A stretch of 28,387 nt of DNA from DATJBF01 sp035515475 (GCA_035515475.1 DATJBF010000003.1:1-28387); one strand, 5' to 3'. Positions 6,588 through 16,370 are shown, numbered from the stretch's first letter. The notes: generated from the letters alone by a model not told the origin. Made by a program: numbers and translations.

Positions 6588-9500
6588 ATGAAGCGTACGA
6601 TCTCTGTCTTCGCTCTGGCCTTGGGATTGTTGATGGGAGCGCGTAACGGTCGCGCGGTCGGCTTGACTTGGACCAACGGGAACGACTTTTGGCAGAGCAC
6701 CACTGCGTGGATGACCAACGGCACCGGCGGCACAGGCGGTTGGCCCGGAGGTGGCACCAATACCGACGACGGCGCGCTTCTCACCAATGCAGGCATTTAT
6801 ACGATAACGCTAACGAACGATGTCGCGGACGTCGGCACGATCGATTTCCAAAACCCTGCGGGCACCAAGGCCACGGTTACCCTGGACTTGGGCACCAATT
6901 CACTCAGCGCAATCAAGGTCGCAGGCGCTCCCAGCGCGTTCACAGTATCCGATCTCGCTTCGTCAACGACGACCGTTTACCTGATCTCTTGCACGAATGC
7001 CGGCAAGGGGTTGTTCGCGACCAATGCCACCGGCGACGCCAGAATCATCGTCGGCCGGAGCGGTACGGCCACCATGTATGTCACGAATGGAAACGTCACG
7101 GCCGACACGACAGCCATAGGCAGCAGTGGTGGTGGGATCGACAGCACACTCGTGCTCAGCGGGGCCAACACCTACTACACCAACAACGGGTACTTTGCCA
7201 TCGCCTACACTTCCAGCAATACCCGCAACGGCCTGGTGGTTTCCAATTCTGCTGTGCTGGCCGTGGGCGGCACGTTCGGGGTGGGCTATATCGGCAATTC
7301 CCGGCTCAACTGGATGCTCCTAGACAGTGGGGCCCGCTTGTCTACCTGGGGCAGCGCCTACTTGGGTAACGGAGGATCAAATAATACGGCCTGGATCCAA
7401 GGCGGCGCGGTGTGGGACAACGGAAATCGGAGCCTGACTATAGGCGGCACAAGCAGCCACAGCAACCTGATGGTGATCGGCGCCAACTCGACCGTGGTCA
7501 ACGTCAGCACGGCAATTGTCACTTCCATCAATTGGCTGAATTTGAACGGCGGTCTACTGCAGGTCTCGGCCCTGGTGTCGAACTTTGGCACGATCGCCGG
7601 GTACGGTACCATCGTGGGCAACACCATTATCGCCAGTGGGGCTGTGCTCTGCGTGTCGAATTCAGTTGGCGCGTTGATCTTCTCCAACAACCTAACCTTG
7701 GCCAGCAACGCAACTACGAAAGTACGGTTGGGCACCGCCTTTCATTCCGCGACAGTCGCCAGCAACCTGACGCTGAACGGAACCCTCAATATCACGAACA
7801 GCCCCGGCTTCACCTTCGGGTCGTACACGCTGTTCACCTACGGCGGCAGCCTGACCACCAACGGCACACCCGCGACCCTCACCGTCGGCACGACGCCAAA
7901 CACGAACATGTCGTACGTGGTTGACATTACGACGAGCGGACGGGTCGACCTGGTTGTCTGGGGCGCCGATTTCAGTGCCAGTCCGACCAACGGTTGGTGG
8001 CCCCTGACTGCGACGTTCACCGACACGTCCGGTAGCCCAATCACGAATCGGTTCTGGGATTTTGGTGACGGCACCACGACCAACACCACGGACACGAGCT
8101 TGGAGCACACGTACACCACCTCCGGCAGCAACACGGTCACGCTGACGGTCTCCGGACCGTTCGGCACCAATATCTTGACCCGGGCCAACTACATCGTGGT
8201 GGTTAATCCGCCGCATCTGGTGGTCGATCCAGCCAGCCTCGATTACGGGTCGGTGACCATCGGCCAGACCAACAGTCTGAGTTTCTCCGTGATCAACACC
8301 GGCGATGCGGCGCTCATCGGGACGGCCACCAGTGCGGCGCCATTCATCGTCACCAGCGGCGATTCCTACAACGTCGCCGTCGGCGGGACCCAGACGGTCA
8401 CAATCGCGTTCGTGCCCGAATCCGGGAGCGCGTTCAACGACTCGGTCATCTTCAACAGCAATGGCGGTGATTCCACCAGTGACGTTACCGGCGTGGGGTT
8501 GACACCCGGCAGTATCTCCGTCACTCCCGTGACACACGACTTCGGGGTGCTGGCCACGGGAACGACCGCGCAAGTCAGTTTCGTTGTCACCAACTCCGGT
8601 GGCACCGCCGTCAGCAATGGCACGGCGACGGTGACCGGCGGGCCGTTTTCAGTTGTCTCGGGCGCCCCATTCAGCGTGCCGGGATTCGGGACAGCCACTG
8701 TGACTGTCCAATTTGCGCCGCTCACCGTCGGTGCCTATAGCAATGCAGTCGTGTTCGCCACAGCCAACGGCGGCGACGTCACCAATGCCATCAGCGGGAC
8801 CGGACAGACCCCGGGCAATATTACCGTCCTCCCGGCGGTCCAGGACTTCGGCACCTTGGTCACCGGCACAACGGCGCAACTCAGCTTCGTGGTGACGAAT
8901 TCCGGCGGCGTTGCGGTCAGCAACGGTACCGCAACGGTAACGGGTGGTCCGTTCTCGATTGTGTCGGGCGCGACATTCAGTGTGCCCGGGTTTGGGTCCG
9001 CCAACATCGCCGTGCAATTCGCCCCGCTCAGCGCCGGTTCGTTCAGCAACGACGTGATCGTTGCCACGGCGAACGGCGGCGACATTACCAACACAGTGAC
9101 CGGCGCAGCCGCGATTGTACCGGTCGCCAGCTTCAGCGGCAGCCCGACCAAGGGGGCGTCCCCGTTGGTCGTCACGTTCACCGACAGTTCCAGCGGCACC
9201 ATCACCAACCGGTTCTGGGACTTCGGCGACGGCACTACCTCCAATACGACGGCCACCAGCCTCGATCACACTTACAGCGCCGGCACCAACACCGTTAGCC
9301 TCACGGTTTCCGGCCCCGTCGGCGCCAGCGCGATGGCCCGGACCAATTACATTGCCGCGGGAGTACCGGCGGCGGCTGACTTCAGCGTCAGCGCAACCAA
9401 TGGCCTGACCCTGTTTACGGTGAGCTTTACCGACGCATCGAGCGGCGAGATCACCAATCGAATCTGGGACTTCGGCGACGGTGAGACCAGCAACGAAACA

Positions 9501-12500
9501 AATCCGGCCCACACGTACACGAATGCCGGGACGTACTCCGTCAGCCTAACCGCCGAGGGTCCGTATGGAACGGACACGAGGACGCGACCCGATCTGATCA
9601 CCGTGTATGCCGCCTCGGTGACATGGACGAATGCCAATGTGGACGGAAACTGGTCCGATCCCACGAGTTGGGAGCCGGCAACGGTTCCTGATTTTGGCTC
9701 GAGCGTGATCTTCGCCGGAGCCGGCACGACGGCCACCGTCGATTCGGTCAATCGCAGCGTCGGCGCCATCACGTTCAATCGGTCGACCAACTTCTTCGTG
9801 GGGGCCACGGGCGGAGCGAGCCTGACGGTCAGCAACGGGATCACGGTCGCAACCAACTTCGCCTACACGATCTCGGTTCCCATCGTGCTGGGCGCGGCCA
9901 ATACCTGGTCGGTCACCGACGGCGGCGCGTTGGAGATCGACGGCCCGGTCGGTGGCACCAACACCATCACCCAAACCGGCGGCGGCACGGTGATCCTCAC
10001 CGGCACGAACACATGCGACGGTGGCATCGTCGTTTCCAATGGCACGCTGTTGGTTAACAACGCGGCCGGCAGCGGCACGGGGACCGGGGTGATCGCCGTG
10101 GACGCAAGCGCCACGCTGGGCGGTCGCGGTGTGATCGAAGGGCCGGTCGTGGTTGCTGACGGCGGAGTCTTCAACCCCGGCGATGGCGTGGGAACACTGA
10201 CGGTCAGCAACAGTCTGAGCTTCGCTGCCACCGCCGTGCTGCAGTATGACTTGGGTACCAACAGCGATCTGACGGTTGTCAGCAGCAACCTGACGTTGGC
10301 CGGCGTGCTCAACGTGGCCGATGCGGGCGGGTTTACGAACGGAATGTATACGCTGTTCACGTACGGCGGCACGCTGACCACCAACGATAGCGCTCCCGTC
10401 CTCACGATGGGGACGGTTCCGGATACGAACATGGTCTACACGGTGGACATCAGCTCCAACGGCTGTGTGAGGCTGCTCGTGGTGATTCCGCCACCCGTAG
10501 CTGACTTCCGCGTGAGTTCGACGGATGGGATGGTGCCGTTCACGGTGACGTTCACCAACACCTCGAGTGGCTGGATCACGAATTCGTTCTGGAACTTCGG
10601 CGATGGAGCGACGAGCAACACCATGGCGGTCAGCGTGCCGCATACGTACACTGCCGACGGAAACCTTTCGGTGCAATTGATCGTCGCCGGACCCGGTGGC
10701 GTGAGCACCAACACCCGGGTCGGTTACCTCGCTGTGGCGCCGCCGTGCGACTACCCGCTGTCCGCGACGAACGCCAGTTTTGGAGCGACGGGAGGAAGCG
10801 CCAGCGTGGCGGTGACGCCCTACACGAATGTCTGCGCGTGGACGGCGAACAGCAATGACGCTTGGATCCAGATCGATGGCGGCGGCGTCAGCACGGCGGG
10901 GAGCGCGGACGTCGCCTACACCGTCTTGCCGAATGCCGCGAGCAGCAATTCACGGGTGGGCACGATGACGATTGCCGGCCAGACGTTCACGGTGGTGCAG
11001 GCAGGCGACGCCACGCCGCCCACAGTTGCTCTGACGGCGCCGGCGCCGGGCATCGTGACGCACACCATCGCGGTCCGTGCGCTCGCCACTGACGATGTAG
11101 CCGTGGCGCGGGTCGATTTCTATCGGGACGCCGGCGTGTTGCTCGGCACAGATACGGTGTCACCGTTCAGCGTGGTTGTGAACACGACAACGGTGAGCGA
11201 TGGCCCTCATTGTTTCTATGCCGAGGCGCGCGATGCGGCTGGCAACGTCAGCACTTCTGCCACGAGCTGCGTGACCGTCGACAACAATGCGCCGTCGGTG
11301 CCAACCGGGTTGGCCACTACGGCGGTGGCGACGAACGAGATCCACTTGTGCTGGAGCGCGTCGAGCGACGACGGGTCGGGTGTGGCGGGCTACGATGTCT
11401 TTCGGGACAGAACGCAGATTGCCGCGGTCAGTGCCACGAATTATACGGACAGCGGACTGGCGACCGGCACGGAGCACTGTTACAGCGTCGCCGCCTACGA
11501 TAACGTCGCACACGTATCCGCCCGAAGCGCCGAGGACTGCGCGCGAAGCTTTGTGGCTCCCGGATCGCTGCTGGGCACGTACAACGGCCTCGCCATTCAA
11601 ACCAACGAACCAACGCATGCCAGTTCGGGGTCGCTCCAGTTGGTGGCCAGCAAGACCGGATCGTTTGCGGCCAAACTGTTCCTGGGCGGCAAGAAGGCAG
11701 CGTTCAAGGGTCAGTTTGATGCTTCCGGCAACGCGACGAACAGAGTGGTCAGCATGGGACCGAGTCCGGTGCTGGTGATTCTGCATTTGGACCTGGCCTG
11801 CGGCACCGACCAGATTACGGGAACGATTTCGGACGGGGTGTTCACCTCGGAAGTGTTGGCCGACCGCGCAGTCTACAGCCGGGCGAATCCGTGTCCGTGG
11901 GTCGGCAAGTATACGCTGTTGCTGGTGCCACCCGAGGGAGTCGACCCCGGGTTGCCACAAGGATATGGCCATGGAACGTTGGCCGTGGCCGCCACTGGCG
12001 GCGGCAAACTGAGCGTCGTACTCAGCGATGGCACGAAGATCAAAGGCGACCTGCCGGTGTCCAAGCATGGCACGTGGCCCTTGTACGATGGGCTCTACAA
12101 GAACCAGGGGGCGTGCATCGGCTGGGTGATGTTTGGCACGAATGACGCCCTCGAAGCGACCGTGGATTGGTTCCGACCACCCATCTCCGGTTCGGCTTTC
12201 TACCCGGCCGGCTTCACAACCGATGTCGCCTTGGTCGGCGAAAAATACGACGCGTCGGTAGCGGGTGAATCGCTGGCACCCGGCACCCGCCAAATCACAT
12301 TGGACGGCGGCAATTTGACCAGCAGCATCGTGGAAACAGTTGCGGTGGATGCCGCGGGCAACGTGAGTGTGCTGCCTCCGAACAACGAGGGCCTGACCTT
12401 GACGCTCCAACTGAAAAGAGGTCTGTTCAGTGGTAGCTTCACCCATCCGGCGTTGAACGAAACGATCGGCTTCAAAGGCGCCGTCCTGCAAAACAGCAAC

Positions 12501-12566
12501 GCCGGAGCCGGACATTTCCTCGGCACAAACGAGAGTGGCGCCGTCATCCTCCAGCCAACGCCGTGA
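6588..12566 (+). CDS. Very large modular secreted protein (PKD, choice-of-anchor/HYDIN-like, autotransporter-strand, BACON-like, Ig, Fn3)
   Basis: The product has 1992 aa from the ATG at 6588, chosen because it opens a signal peptide (MKRTISVFALALGLLMGARN). Approximate modules are: 26-459 beta-helix-like Gly/Asn/Thr-rich repeats; 460-540 PKD (WDFGDGTT); 543-842 three HYDIN / choice-of-anchor-D-like repeats (DFG..TGTTAQ..FVVTNSGG); 844-922 and 926-1010 two more PKDs; 1011-1299 autotransporter-associated strand repeat (GGTVILTGTNTCDGG, then L-L-V-N-N); 1303-1382 PKD; 1387-1474 BACON-like; 1475-1567 Ig-like; 1568-1656 Fn3; 1657-1992 C-terminal beta-rich domain with SLLGTYNGLAI, KLFLGGKKAAFKGQFDASG and GKYTLLLVPP, which from memory recurs in verrucomicrobial exoproteins. 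No catalytic domain, PEP-CTERM or beta-barrel anchor is visible. It is most likely an adhesin or polysaccharide-binding scaffold. It reads toward manA, ending 31 bases from it. Confidence 0.88.
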   Translation: MKRTISVFALALGLLMGARNGRAVGLTWTNGNDFWQSTTAWMTNGTGGTGGWPGGGTNTDDGALLTNAGIYTITLTNDVADVGTIDFQNPAGTKATVTLDLGTNSLSAIKVAGAPSAFTVSDLASSTTTVYLISCTNAGKGLFATNATGDARIIVGRSGTATMYVTNGNVTADTTAIGSSGGGIDSTLVLSGANTYYTNNGYFAIAYTSSNTRNGLVVSNSAVLAVGGTFGVGYIGNSRLNWMLLDSGARLSTWGSAYLGNGGSNNTAWIQGGAVWDNGNRSLTIGGTSSHSNLMVIGANSTVVNVSTAIVTSINWLNLNGGLLQVSALVSNFGTIAGYGTIVGNTIIASGAVLCVSNSVGALIFSNNLTLASNATTKVRLGTAFHSATVASNLTLNGTLNITNSPGFTFGSYTLFTYGGSLTTNGTPATLTVGTTPNTNMSYVVDITTSGRVDLVVWGADFSASPTNGWWPLTATFTDTSGSPITNRFWDFGDGTTTNTTDTSLEHTYTTSGSNTVTLTVSGPFGTNILTRANYIVVVNPPHLVVDPASLDYGSVTIGQTNSLSFSVINTGDAALIGTATSAAPFIVTSGDSYNVAVGGTQTVTIAFVPESGSAFNDSVIFNSNGGDSTSDVTGVGLTPGSISVTPVTHDFGVLATGTTAQVSFVVTNSGGTAVSNGTATVTGGPFSVVSGAPFSVPGFGTATVTVQFAPLTVGAYSNAVVFATANGGDVTNAISGTGQTPGNITVLPAVQDFGTLVTGTTAQLSFVVTNSGGVAVSNGTATVTGGPFSIVSGATFSVPGFGSANIAVQFAPLSAGSFSNDVIVATANGGDITNTVTGAAAIVPVASFSGSPTKGASPLVVTFTDSSSGTITNRFWDFGDGTTSNTTATSLDHTYSAGTNTVSLTVSGPVGASAMARTNYIAAGVPAAADFSVSATNGLTLFTVSFTDASSGEITNRIWDFGDGETSNETNPAHTYTNAGTYSVSLTAEGPYGTDTRTRPDLITVYAASVTWTNANVDGNWSDPTSWEPATVPDFGSSVIFAGAGTTATVDSVNRSVGAITFNRSTNFFVGATGGASLTVSNGITVATNFAYTISVPIVLGAANTWSVTDGGALEIDGPVGGTNTITQTGGGTVILTGTNTCDGGIVVSNGTLLVNNAAGSGTGTGVIAVDASATLGGRGVIEGPVVVADGGVFNPGDGVGTLTVSNSLSFAATAVLQYDLGTNSDLTVVSSNLTLAGVLNVADAGGFTNGMYTLFTYGGTLTTNDSAPVLTMGTVPDTNMVYTVDISSNGCVRLLVVIPPPVADFRVSSTDGMVPFTVTFTNTSSGWITNSFWNFGDGATSNTMAVSVPHTYTADGNLSVQLIVAGPGGVSTNTRVGYLAVAPPCDYPLSATNASFGATGGSASVAVTPYTNVCAWTANSNDAWIQIDGGGVSTAGSADVAYTVLPNAASSNSRVGTMTIAGQTFTVVQAGDATPPTVALTAPAPGIVTHTIAVRALATDDVAVARVDFYRDAGVLLGTDTVSPFSVVVNTTTVSDGPHCFYAEARDAAGNVSTSATSCVTVDNNAPSVPTGLATTAVATNEIHLCWSASSDDGSGVAGYDVFRDRTQIAAVSATNYTDSGLATGTEHCYSVAAYDNVAHVSARSAEDCARSFVAPGSLLGTYNGLAIQTNEPTHASSGSLQLVASKTGSFAAKLFLGGKKAAFKGQFDASGNATNRVVSMGPSPVLVILHLDLACGTDQITGTISDGVFTSEVLADRAVYSRANPCPWVGKYTLLLVPPEGVDPGLPQGYGHGTLAVAATGGGKLSVVLSDGTKIKGDLPVSKHGTWPLYDGLYKNQGACIGWVMFGTNDALEATVDWFRPPISGSAFYPAGFTTDVALVGEKYDASVAGESLAPGTRQITLDGGNLTSSIVETVAVDAAGNVSVLPPNNEGLTLTLQLKRGLFSGSFTHPALNETIGFKGAVLQNSNAGAGHFLGTNESGAVILQPTP
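8508..9110 (+). repeat. Tandem 306-bp units inside the large protein gene
   Basis: Two adjacent units (8508-8813 and 8814-9110) encode nearly identical HYDIN-like domains. Both contain T-G-T-T-A-Q, FVVTNSGG, AVSNGTATVTGGPFS and SVPGFG. The first HYDIN-like unit (8214-8507) is much more diverged, so the second pair looks like a recent internal duplication. Confidence 0.75.
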
Positions 12567-12597
12567 GGCTTTCCCGGTGCCAACGGCTCCAGCAACT

Positions 12598-13653
12598 TCA
12601 GGACTGACGGCGTGATGATGCTGGCGGTGGCACGTACGCCTTCAGCGCCCGGGTGGTGGTCGCCAGCGGCTTGAGGGTGTAGTGACCCAGCGCGGCCGGC
12701 AGTAACACGAACTCGCCGACGTTGATCCGCTCTGTTTTCCCGTCCCGGCTTAACACACTGAGCGCGCCGTCAACGCAGGTGACAATGTGAAACGTCGTGC
12801 CGTCGCACTGGTCGGGCCAAATGTCGGGCATGTCGAGCTGGTGAACGTGGAAATGTTCGCACTCGATGAGCCGTCGCCAACCGTTTATGCCCCGGACCTG
12901 CTCCTTCGAACTCTGCAACTCCGGCTCGATGTCGTGGAAGTTGATGCACGCCAGCGATTCTTTCACGTGCAACTCCCGGGGCCGGCCGTCAAGCCCGACC
13001 CGGCCCCAATCGTACACGCGATACGTGGTGTCGGAGCTCTGCTGGATTTCGACGAGGACGACGCCGGCGTCGATGGCGTGCATCCGTCCCGACGGAACGA
13101 AGAACGCGTCGCCCCGCGCAACGGGGAACCGGTAGATGCAATCCTCGAGACTGACGGGTGATTGGTGGCTGGTGACCGGTGATGGGTGATGGGCGATGGG
13201 CGATGACGCCTGCTCCAGCGCTTTGACGAATTTCTCGCGGGTCATGCCCCGTCGGAGACCGGCGATGAGATGGGCGTCCGAGTCGGCTTCCAGCACGTAC
13301 CACATTTCGGTCTTGGGTTCGCCGCCCAGCTTGCGGGCGGCGGCGGCGGGCGGATGGACTTGCAGTGAGAGACGCTCCCGGGCGTCGATGAGCTTGACGA
13401 GCAGTGGGAAACGCCTGGCCTTGCCGCAGTTGGTGCCGAGGAGCTTGGCCCCGAGCAGTTTCACCTGCTCCCGCAGTGTCTTGCCCTGGTCGGGTCCGTT
13501 GGCGACGACGGACTGCACGTCGTCGCGGTCGCTGATTTCCCACGATTCACCGATGCGCTTGCCCTCGGGAACCGCCTTGCCATAGCGCCGGAGCGCGTTT
13601 CCGCCCCACACCCGCTCGACGAGCGAGGGGACAAATTTATACGGATAAAGCAT
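12598..13653 (-). CDS. manA: Mannose-6-phosphate isomerase, class I
   Basis: The product has 351 aa from the ATG at 13653 (MLYPYKFVPSLVERVWGG). The enzyme interconverts fructose 6-phosphate and mannose 6-phosphate, feeding GDP-mannose and surface glycan synthesis. Zinc ligands are visible: Gln98 and His100 in LSLQVHPP, Glu116 in KTEMWYV, and His192 in FFVPSGRMHAI. The cupin core and the C-terminal cupin-like half (VGEFVLLPAALGHYTL) are complete. Residues about 150-166 (Ser/Pro/His-rich) are encoded by a seven-copy DNA heptamer array (13157-13205) and fall between helix ALEQA and the LEDCIYRFPV strand; they look like an in-frame repeat insertion. An upstream in-frame ATG at 13689 would overlap the ftsK leader. 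It is divergent from ftsK. Confidence 0.93.
   Translation of the reverse strand: MLYPYKFVPSLVERVWGGNALRRYGKAVPEGKRIGESWEISDRDDVQSVVANGPDQGKTLREQVKLLGAKLLGTNCGKARRFPLLVKLIDARERLSLQVHPPAAAARKLGGEPKTEMWYVLEADSDAHLIAGLRRGMTREKFVKALEQASSPIAHHPSPVTSHQSPVSLEDCIYRFPVARGDAFFVPSGRMHAIDAGVVLVEIQQSSDTTYRVYDWGRVGLDGRPRELHVKESLACINFHDIEPELQSSKEQVRGINGWRRLIECEHFHVHQLDMPDIWPDQCDGTTFHIVTCVDGALSVLSRDGKTERINVGEFVLLPAALGHYTLKPLATTTRALKAYVPPPASSRRQS
13157..13205. repeat. Seven-copy GGTGATG-type heptamer array inside manA
   Basis: Read on the plus strand the units are GGTGATT, GGTGGCT, GGTGACC, GGTGATG, GGTGATG, GGCGATG, GGCGATG. The 49-bp array is translated in manA as an extra Ser/Pro/His-rich loop. It resembles in style the TGGTTGA-type heptamers flanking the rimO start. 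Confidence 0.85.
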
Positions 13654-13724
13654 CTTGTGCCTTGCAGTCAGCGGCAGTTTTGCATACACTGCGCAACCGC
13701 AAGGAGGATTTGCAATATTTTTTT

Positions 13725-16247
13725 ATGGGGAAGGAATCCAAGCGTTCCGGCGGTCGTGAGATATGGGCCGTCGTGTTGGTCGGCCTGTCGCTGTTACTGT
13801 TACTGAGCCTGATTTCCTACGATCCGTACGACGTCGGCCACGTCGCGGCGAGCGGGCACAAACCCGTTGCCAATTTCATCGGACCGGTCGGCGCCTGGAT
13901 TGCCTTTGGCACGTTTCAGACGTTTGGGCTGGCGGCGTACGGACTGATGGCCGTGCTGGCCGTCATCGGCGTGACGCTGTTGCTCGGGAAAGAACTGCCG
14001 TGGCGCGGGAAAGTCGGTGCTGGTGCCTTGCTGTTGGTGTCGCTGAGTTGCCTGCTGCACGTGGCGGGACTGGAACGCGCCCAGCGCGCCCTGAATCTGC
14101 CCGCCAGCGCCGGTGGGTTCCTCGGATTGTTCGTCGGCGGGCTCTGCCAGCGAATCCTCGGCACGGCGGGTACCACGATCATTTTCGTTGTCGTCTACCT
14201 CATCAGCTTGATCCTGCTCATCAATTTCCGGCCGAGCTACTGGGTGGCATTGACCGTCGGCCGGGCGCTGGATTTCTGGAAACGGCGGCATGGCAGCAAA
14301 CCGAAGCCGCGCGTTGAGGACGAACTCCGCGACCAGGAACGCGAGTTGACGATCAAGGAGTTTCAGAACGACCGCGAACTGGCCCGCAAGGAACGCGAAG
14401 CGCGCCGTTTGGTCAGCGAACGATCCAATGGGGCCGCCGTACCCGATCGCGAGCCAAGGCCCGAACCGAAGTTTGAAGATTATACCGTCCAGCGGCCCCA
14501 AAACGGCGCGAAGGCGGACAAGAAACCCGCACCGGCGAAAACGAGCGTCACGCCCGCGGTGGCGTCCGCCACCGCCGCGCCGGAGGCAACTCCGGCTCCG
14601 AGCGGAACTGTGCCGGCGCCGAAACCGAAACGTGAGAAGCCGGCCCCGGCCCGGTCCGGCGTGCTCGGGAGTGTGACCGCGGCGTCGGGCGAACAGTTTG
14701 TGTTGCCGCCGCTGGATTTGTTGGAGCAACCGCCCGCGTTGGCGCAACGCAACGTGATGGAGGATTTGAAGGCCAGCGCGCGGGTGTTGCGCGAAACGCT
14801 GCAAGAATTCGGCATCGACGTGGAATCGGGCGACGTGACCAAGGGGCCGACCGTGACGTTGTTCGAGTTGTATCCCGCGGCCGGCGTGCGGGTGGAAAAG
14901 ATCTCGTCGCTGTCGAACAACGTCGCGATGACGATGCGCGCCGAGAAAGTCCGCATCCTTGCGCCCGTGCCCGGCAAGGGCACGGTGGGCATCGAGGTGC
15001 CCAACTCATCGCGGACCACGGTGTACCTGCGCGATTTGCTGGAATCGGAGGAGTGGCTGAACTCGAGCGCAACGATTCCGATTGCCCTGGGCCGCGATGT
15101 CAAGGGCAACCCGATCATCGGCGATCTGGCGAACATGCCCCACCTGTTGATCGCCGGGGCGACCGGCTCCGGCAAGACGGTTTGTGTGAACGCGATCCTC
15201 GCGTCGCTGCTGTACCGGTTCACCGCGGAGGATTTGCGGCTGGTGTTGGTCGATCCCAAGATGGTCGAGATGCAGCATTTCAACGCGTTGCCGCATCTGA
15301 TCGTGCCCGTCGTCACCGAAGCCAAGAAGGTGCCGCTGGCGTTGGGCTGGGTGATTCGCGAGATGGAGAAGCGGTTCCAGATTTTCGCCAAGACCGCCGT
15401 ACGCAATATCGGCGCGTTCAACGCCCGTCCGAGAAAACCGTCGGCGAAGGAAACGCCCGCCGAATTGTCGGCTGAGGATTCAAGCGATGGGCCGGAAGCG
15501 AAGTTGGCCAAGCTGAAGGCCGAACAGGAGTTGCTGAAGATCGAAGTCCCGCGGGACGACGAGATCGTCATTCCCGACAAGCTGCCGTACGTCGTCATCG
15601 TGGTGGACGAACTGGCCGACCTGATGCAAACGGTGGGCAAAGACGTGGAACTGGCGATCTCACGGCTCACCGCGTTGGGGCGGGCGGCGGGCATCCATTT
15701 GATCATCGCCACCCAACGGCCGAGCGTGAACATCGTCACGGGCGTCATCAAAGCGAACATTCCGTCCCGCGTGGCGTTTCAGGTGGCATCGATGCAGGAT
15801 TCACGCGTCATTTTGGACAGCCAGGGCGCCGAGAAATTGCTGGGCAAAGGCGACATGCTGTACGAGCCCGGCTCGGGCAAGGCCGTGCGCGCCCAGGGCG
15901 TATTTGTGCTCGACAAAGAGATCACGCGGATCGTCGATTTCATTGGGGGCTATGCCAAGCCGCGGTTCGAGGCCGAGTTGCATCAGAAACTGCAGAAGAA
16001 CTCGGGCCTGATCGACGCGGACGTCGACGAGGAAGACGAGGAGTTGGTCGAGCAGTGCATCGAGGTCATTCGCCAGACCAACCGCGCCAGCGTGTCGGTC
16101 CTGCAACGCCGGCTGCGCATCGGTTACACGCGGGCGGCCCGGATCATGGACCTGCTCGAGGAACGCGGCGTTGTCGGGCCGAACCGAGGCGCCGAGCCGC
16201 GCGAGATCCTGGTGGATTTGGACGGGCAAGTCCCCGCCGAGCGATGA
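13725..16247 (+). CDS. ftsK: DNA translocase FtsK/SpoIIIE
   Basis: The product has 840 aa from the ATG at 13725. It is a septal membrane ATPase that pumps chromosomal DNA during division and promotes dimer resolution. Residues 1-190 hold about four to five membrane helices (IWAVVLVGLSLLLLLSLISY first). Residues about 195-330 are a charged then Pro/Ala-rich linker. The alpha/beta motor has Walker A GATGSGKT at about 478-485, D-P-K-M-V-E, and Walker B VVIVVDELADL near 623. Residues about 770-840 are the gamma winged helix (SVSVLQRRLRIGYTRAARIMDLLE) that reads KOPS-type DNA. A roughly 50-residue charged segment sits between the two Walker motifs, a little longer than in E. coli. AAGGAGG at 13701 is 17 bases before the ATG, so a TTG at 13710 is a possible true start. 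Confidence 0.96.
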   Translation: MGKESKRSGGREIWAVVLVGLSLLLLLSLISYDPYDVGHVAASGHKPVANFIGPVGAWIAFGTFQTFGLAAYGLMAVLAVIGVTLLLGKELPWRGKVGAGALLLVSLSCLLHVAGLERAQRALNLPASAGGFLGLFVGGLCQRILGTAGTTIIFVVVYLISLILLINFRPSYWVALTVGRALDFWKRRHGSKPKPRVEDELRDQERELTIKEFQNDRELARKEREARRLVSERSNGAAVPDREPRPEPKFEDYTVQRPQNGAKADKKPAPAKTSVTPAVASATAAPEATPAPSGTVPAPKPKREKPAPARSGVLGSVTAASGEQFVLPPLDLLEQPPALAQRNVMEDLKASARVLRETLQEFGIDVESGDVTKGPTVTLFELYPAAGVRVEKISSLSNNVAMTMRAEKVRILAPVPGKGTVGIEVPNSSRTTVYLRDLLESEEWLNSSATIPIALGRDVKGNPIIGDLANMPHLLIAGATGSGKTVCVNAILASLLYRFTAEDLRLVLVDPKMVEMQHFNALPHLIVPVVTEAKKVPLALGWVIREMEKRFQIFAKTAVRNIGAFNARPRKPSAKETPAELSAEDSSDGPEAKLAKLKAEQELLKIEVPRDDEIVIPDKLPYVVIVVDELADLMQTVGKDVELAISRLTALGRAAGIHLIIATQRPSVNIVTGVIKANIPSRVAFQVASMQDSRVILDSQGAEKLLGKGDMLYEPGSGKAVRAQGVFVLDKEITRIVDFIGGYAKPRFEAELHQKLQKNSGLIDADVDEEDEELVEQCIEVIRQTNRASVSVLQRRLRIGYTRAARIMDLLEERGVVGPNRGAEPREILVDLDGQVPAER

Positions 16248-16290
16248 AGCTCGTTGAAGCATTAGAGCGTTGAAGCGTTGGGTGGCGCAT
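16248..16290. repeat. Short GCGTTGAAGC-type direct repeats after ftsK
   Basis: Just after the ftsK stop the sequence GTTGAAGCATTAGAGCGTTG continues as AAGCGTTGGG, an imperfect tandem of GTTGAAGC/ATTAGAGC units. It is another small low-complexity repeat of the kind scattered in this region. Its function is unknown. Confidence 0.4.
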
Positions 16291-16340
16291 TGCAGGAGCG
16301 GCATTCTTGGCGCGAACGGTTGTCACAAACAACGCACGAA

Positions 16341-16370
16341 GACGCCAAGCCGTCGGCAGAGCGTGGCGTC
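16341..16370. terminator. Hairpin between convergent ftsK and DUF2283 genes
   Basis: GACGCCA (16341-16347) pairs with TGGCGTC (16364-16370) around a 16-base loop, ending right at the stop of the minus-strand DUF2283 gene. There is no T-run. It may be a shared 3' end structure. Confidence 0.3.

Noticed and set aside
11160..12515. 451-codon minus-strand frame opposite the C-terminal part of the large surface protein
   Set aside because: It is low-complexity and Arg/His-rich with no motif; the plus strand has recognisable Ig, Fn3 and C-terminal domains.
13157..13205. CRISPR array reading of the heptamer repeats
   Set aside because: Units are only seven bases long with no spacers and no cas genes are present.
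13662..13724. Upstream ATG for ftsK and upstream ATG for manA (13689)
   Set aside because: Both extensions overlap each other's leaders and are absent from the families; starts at 13725 (or TTG 13710) and 13653 fit better.
14480..15760. 426-codon minus-strand frame opposite ftsK
   Set aside because: FtsK Walker motifs on the plus strand are unambiguous; the antisense product is Ser/Thr-rich shadow sequence.
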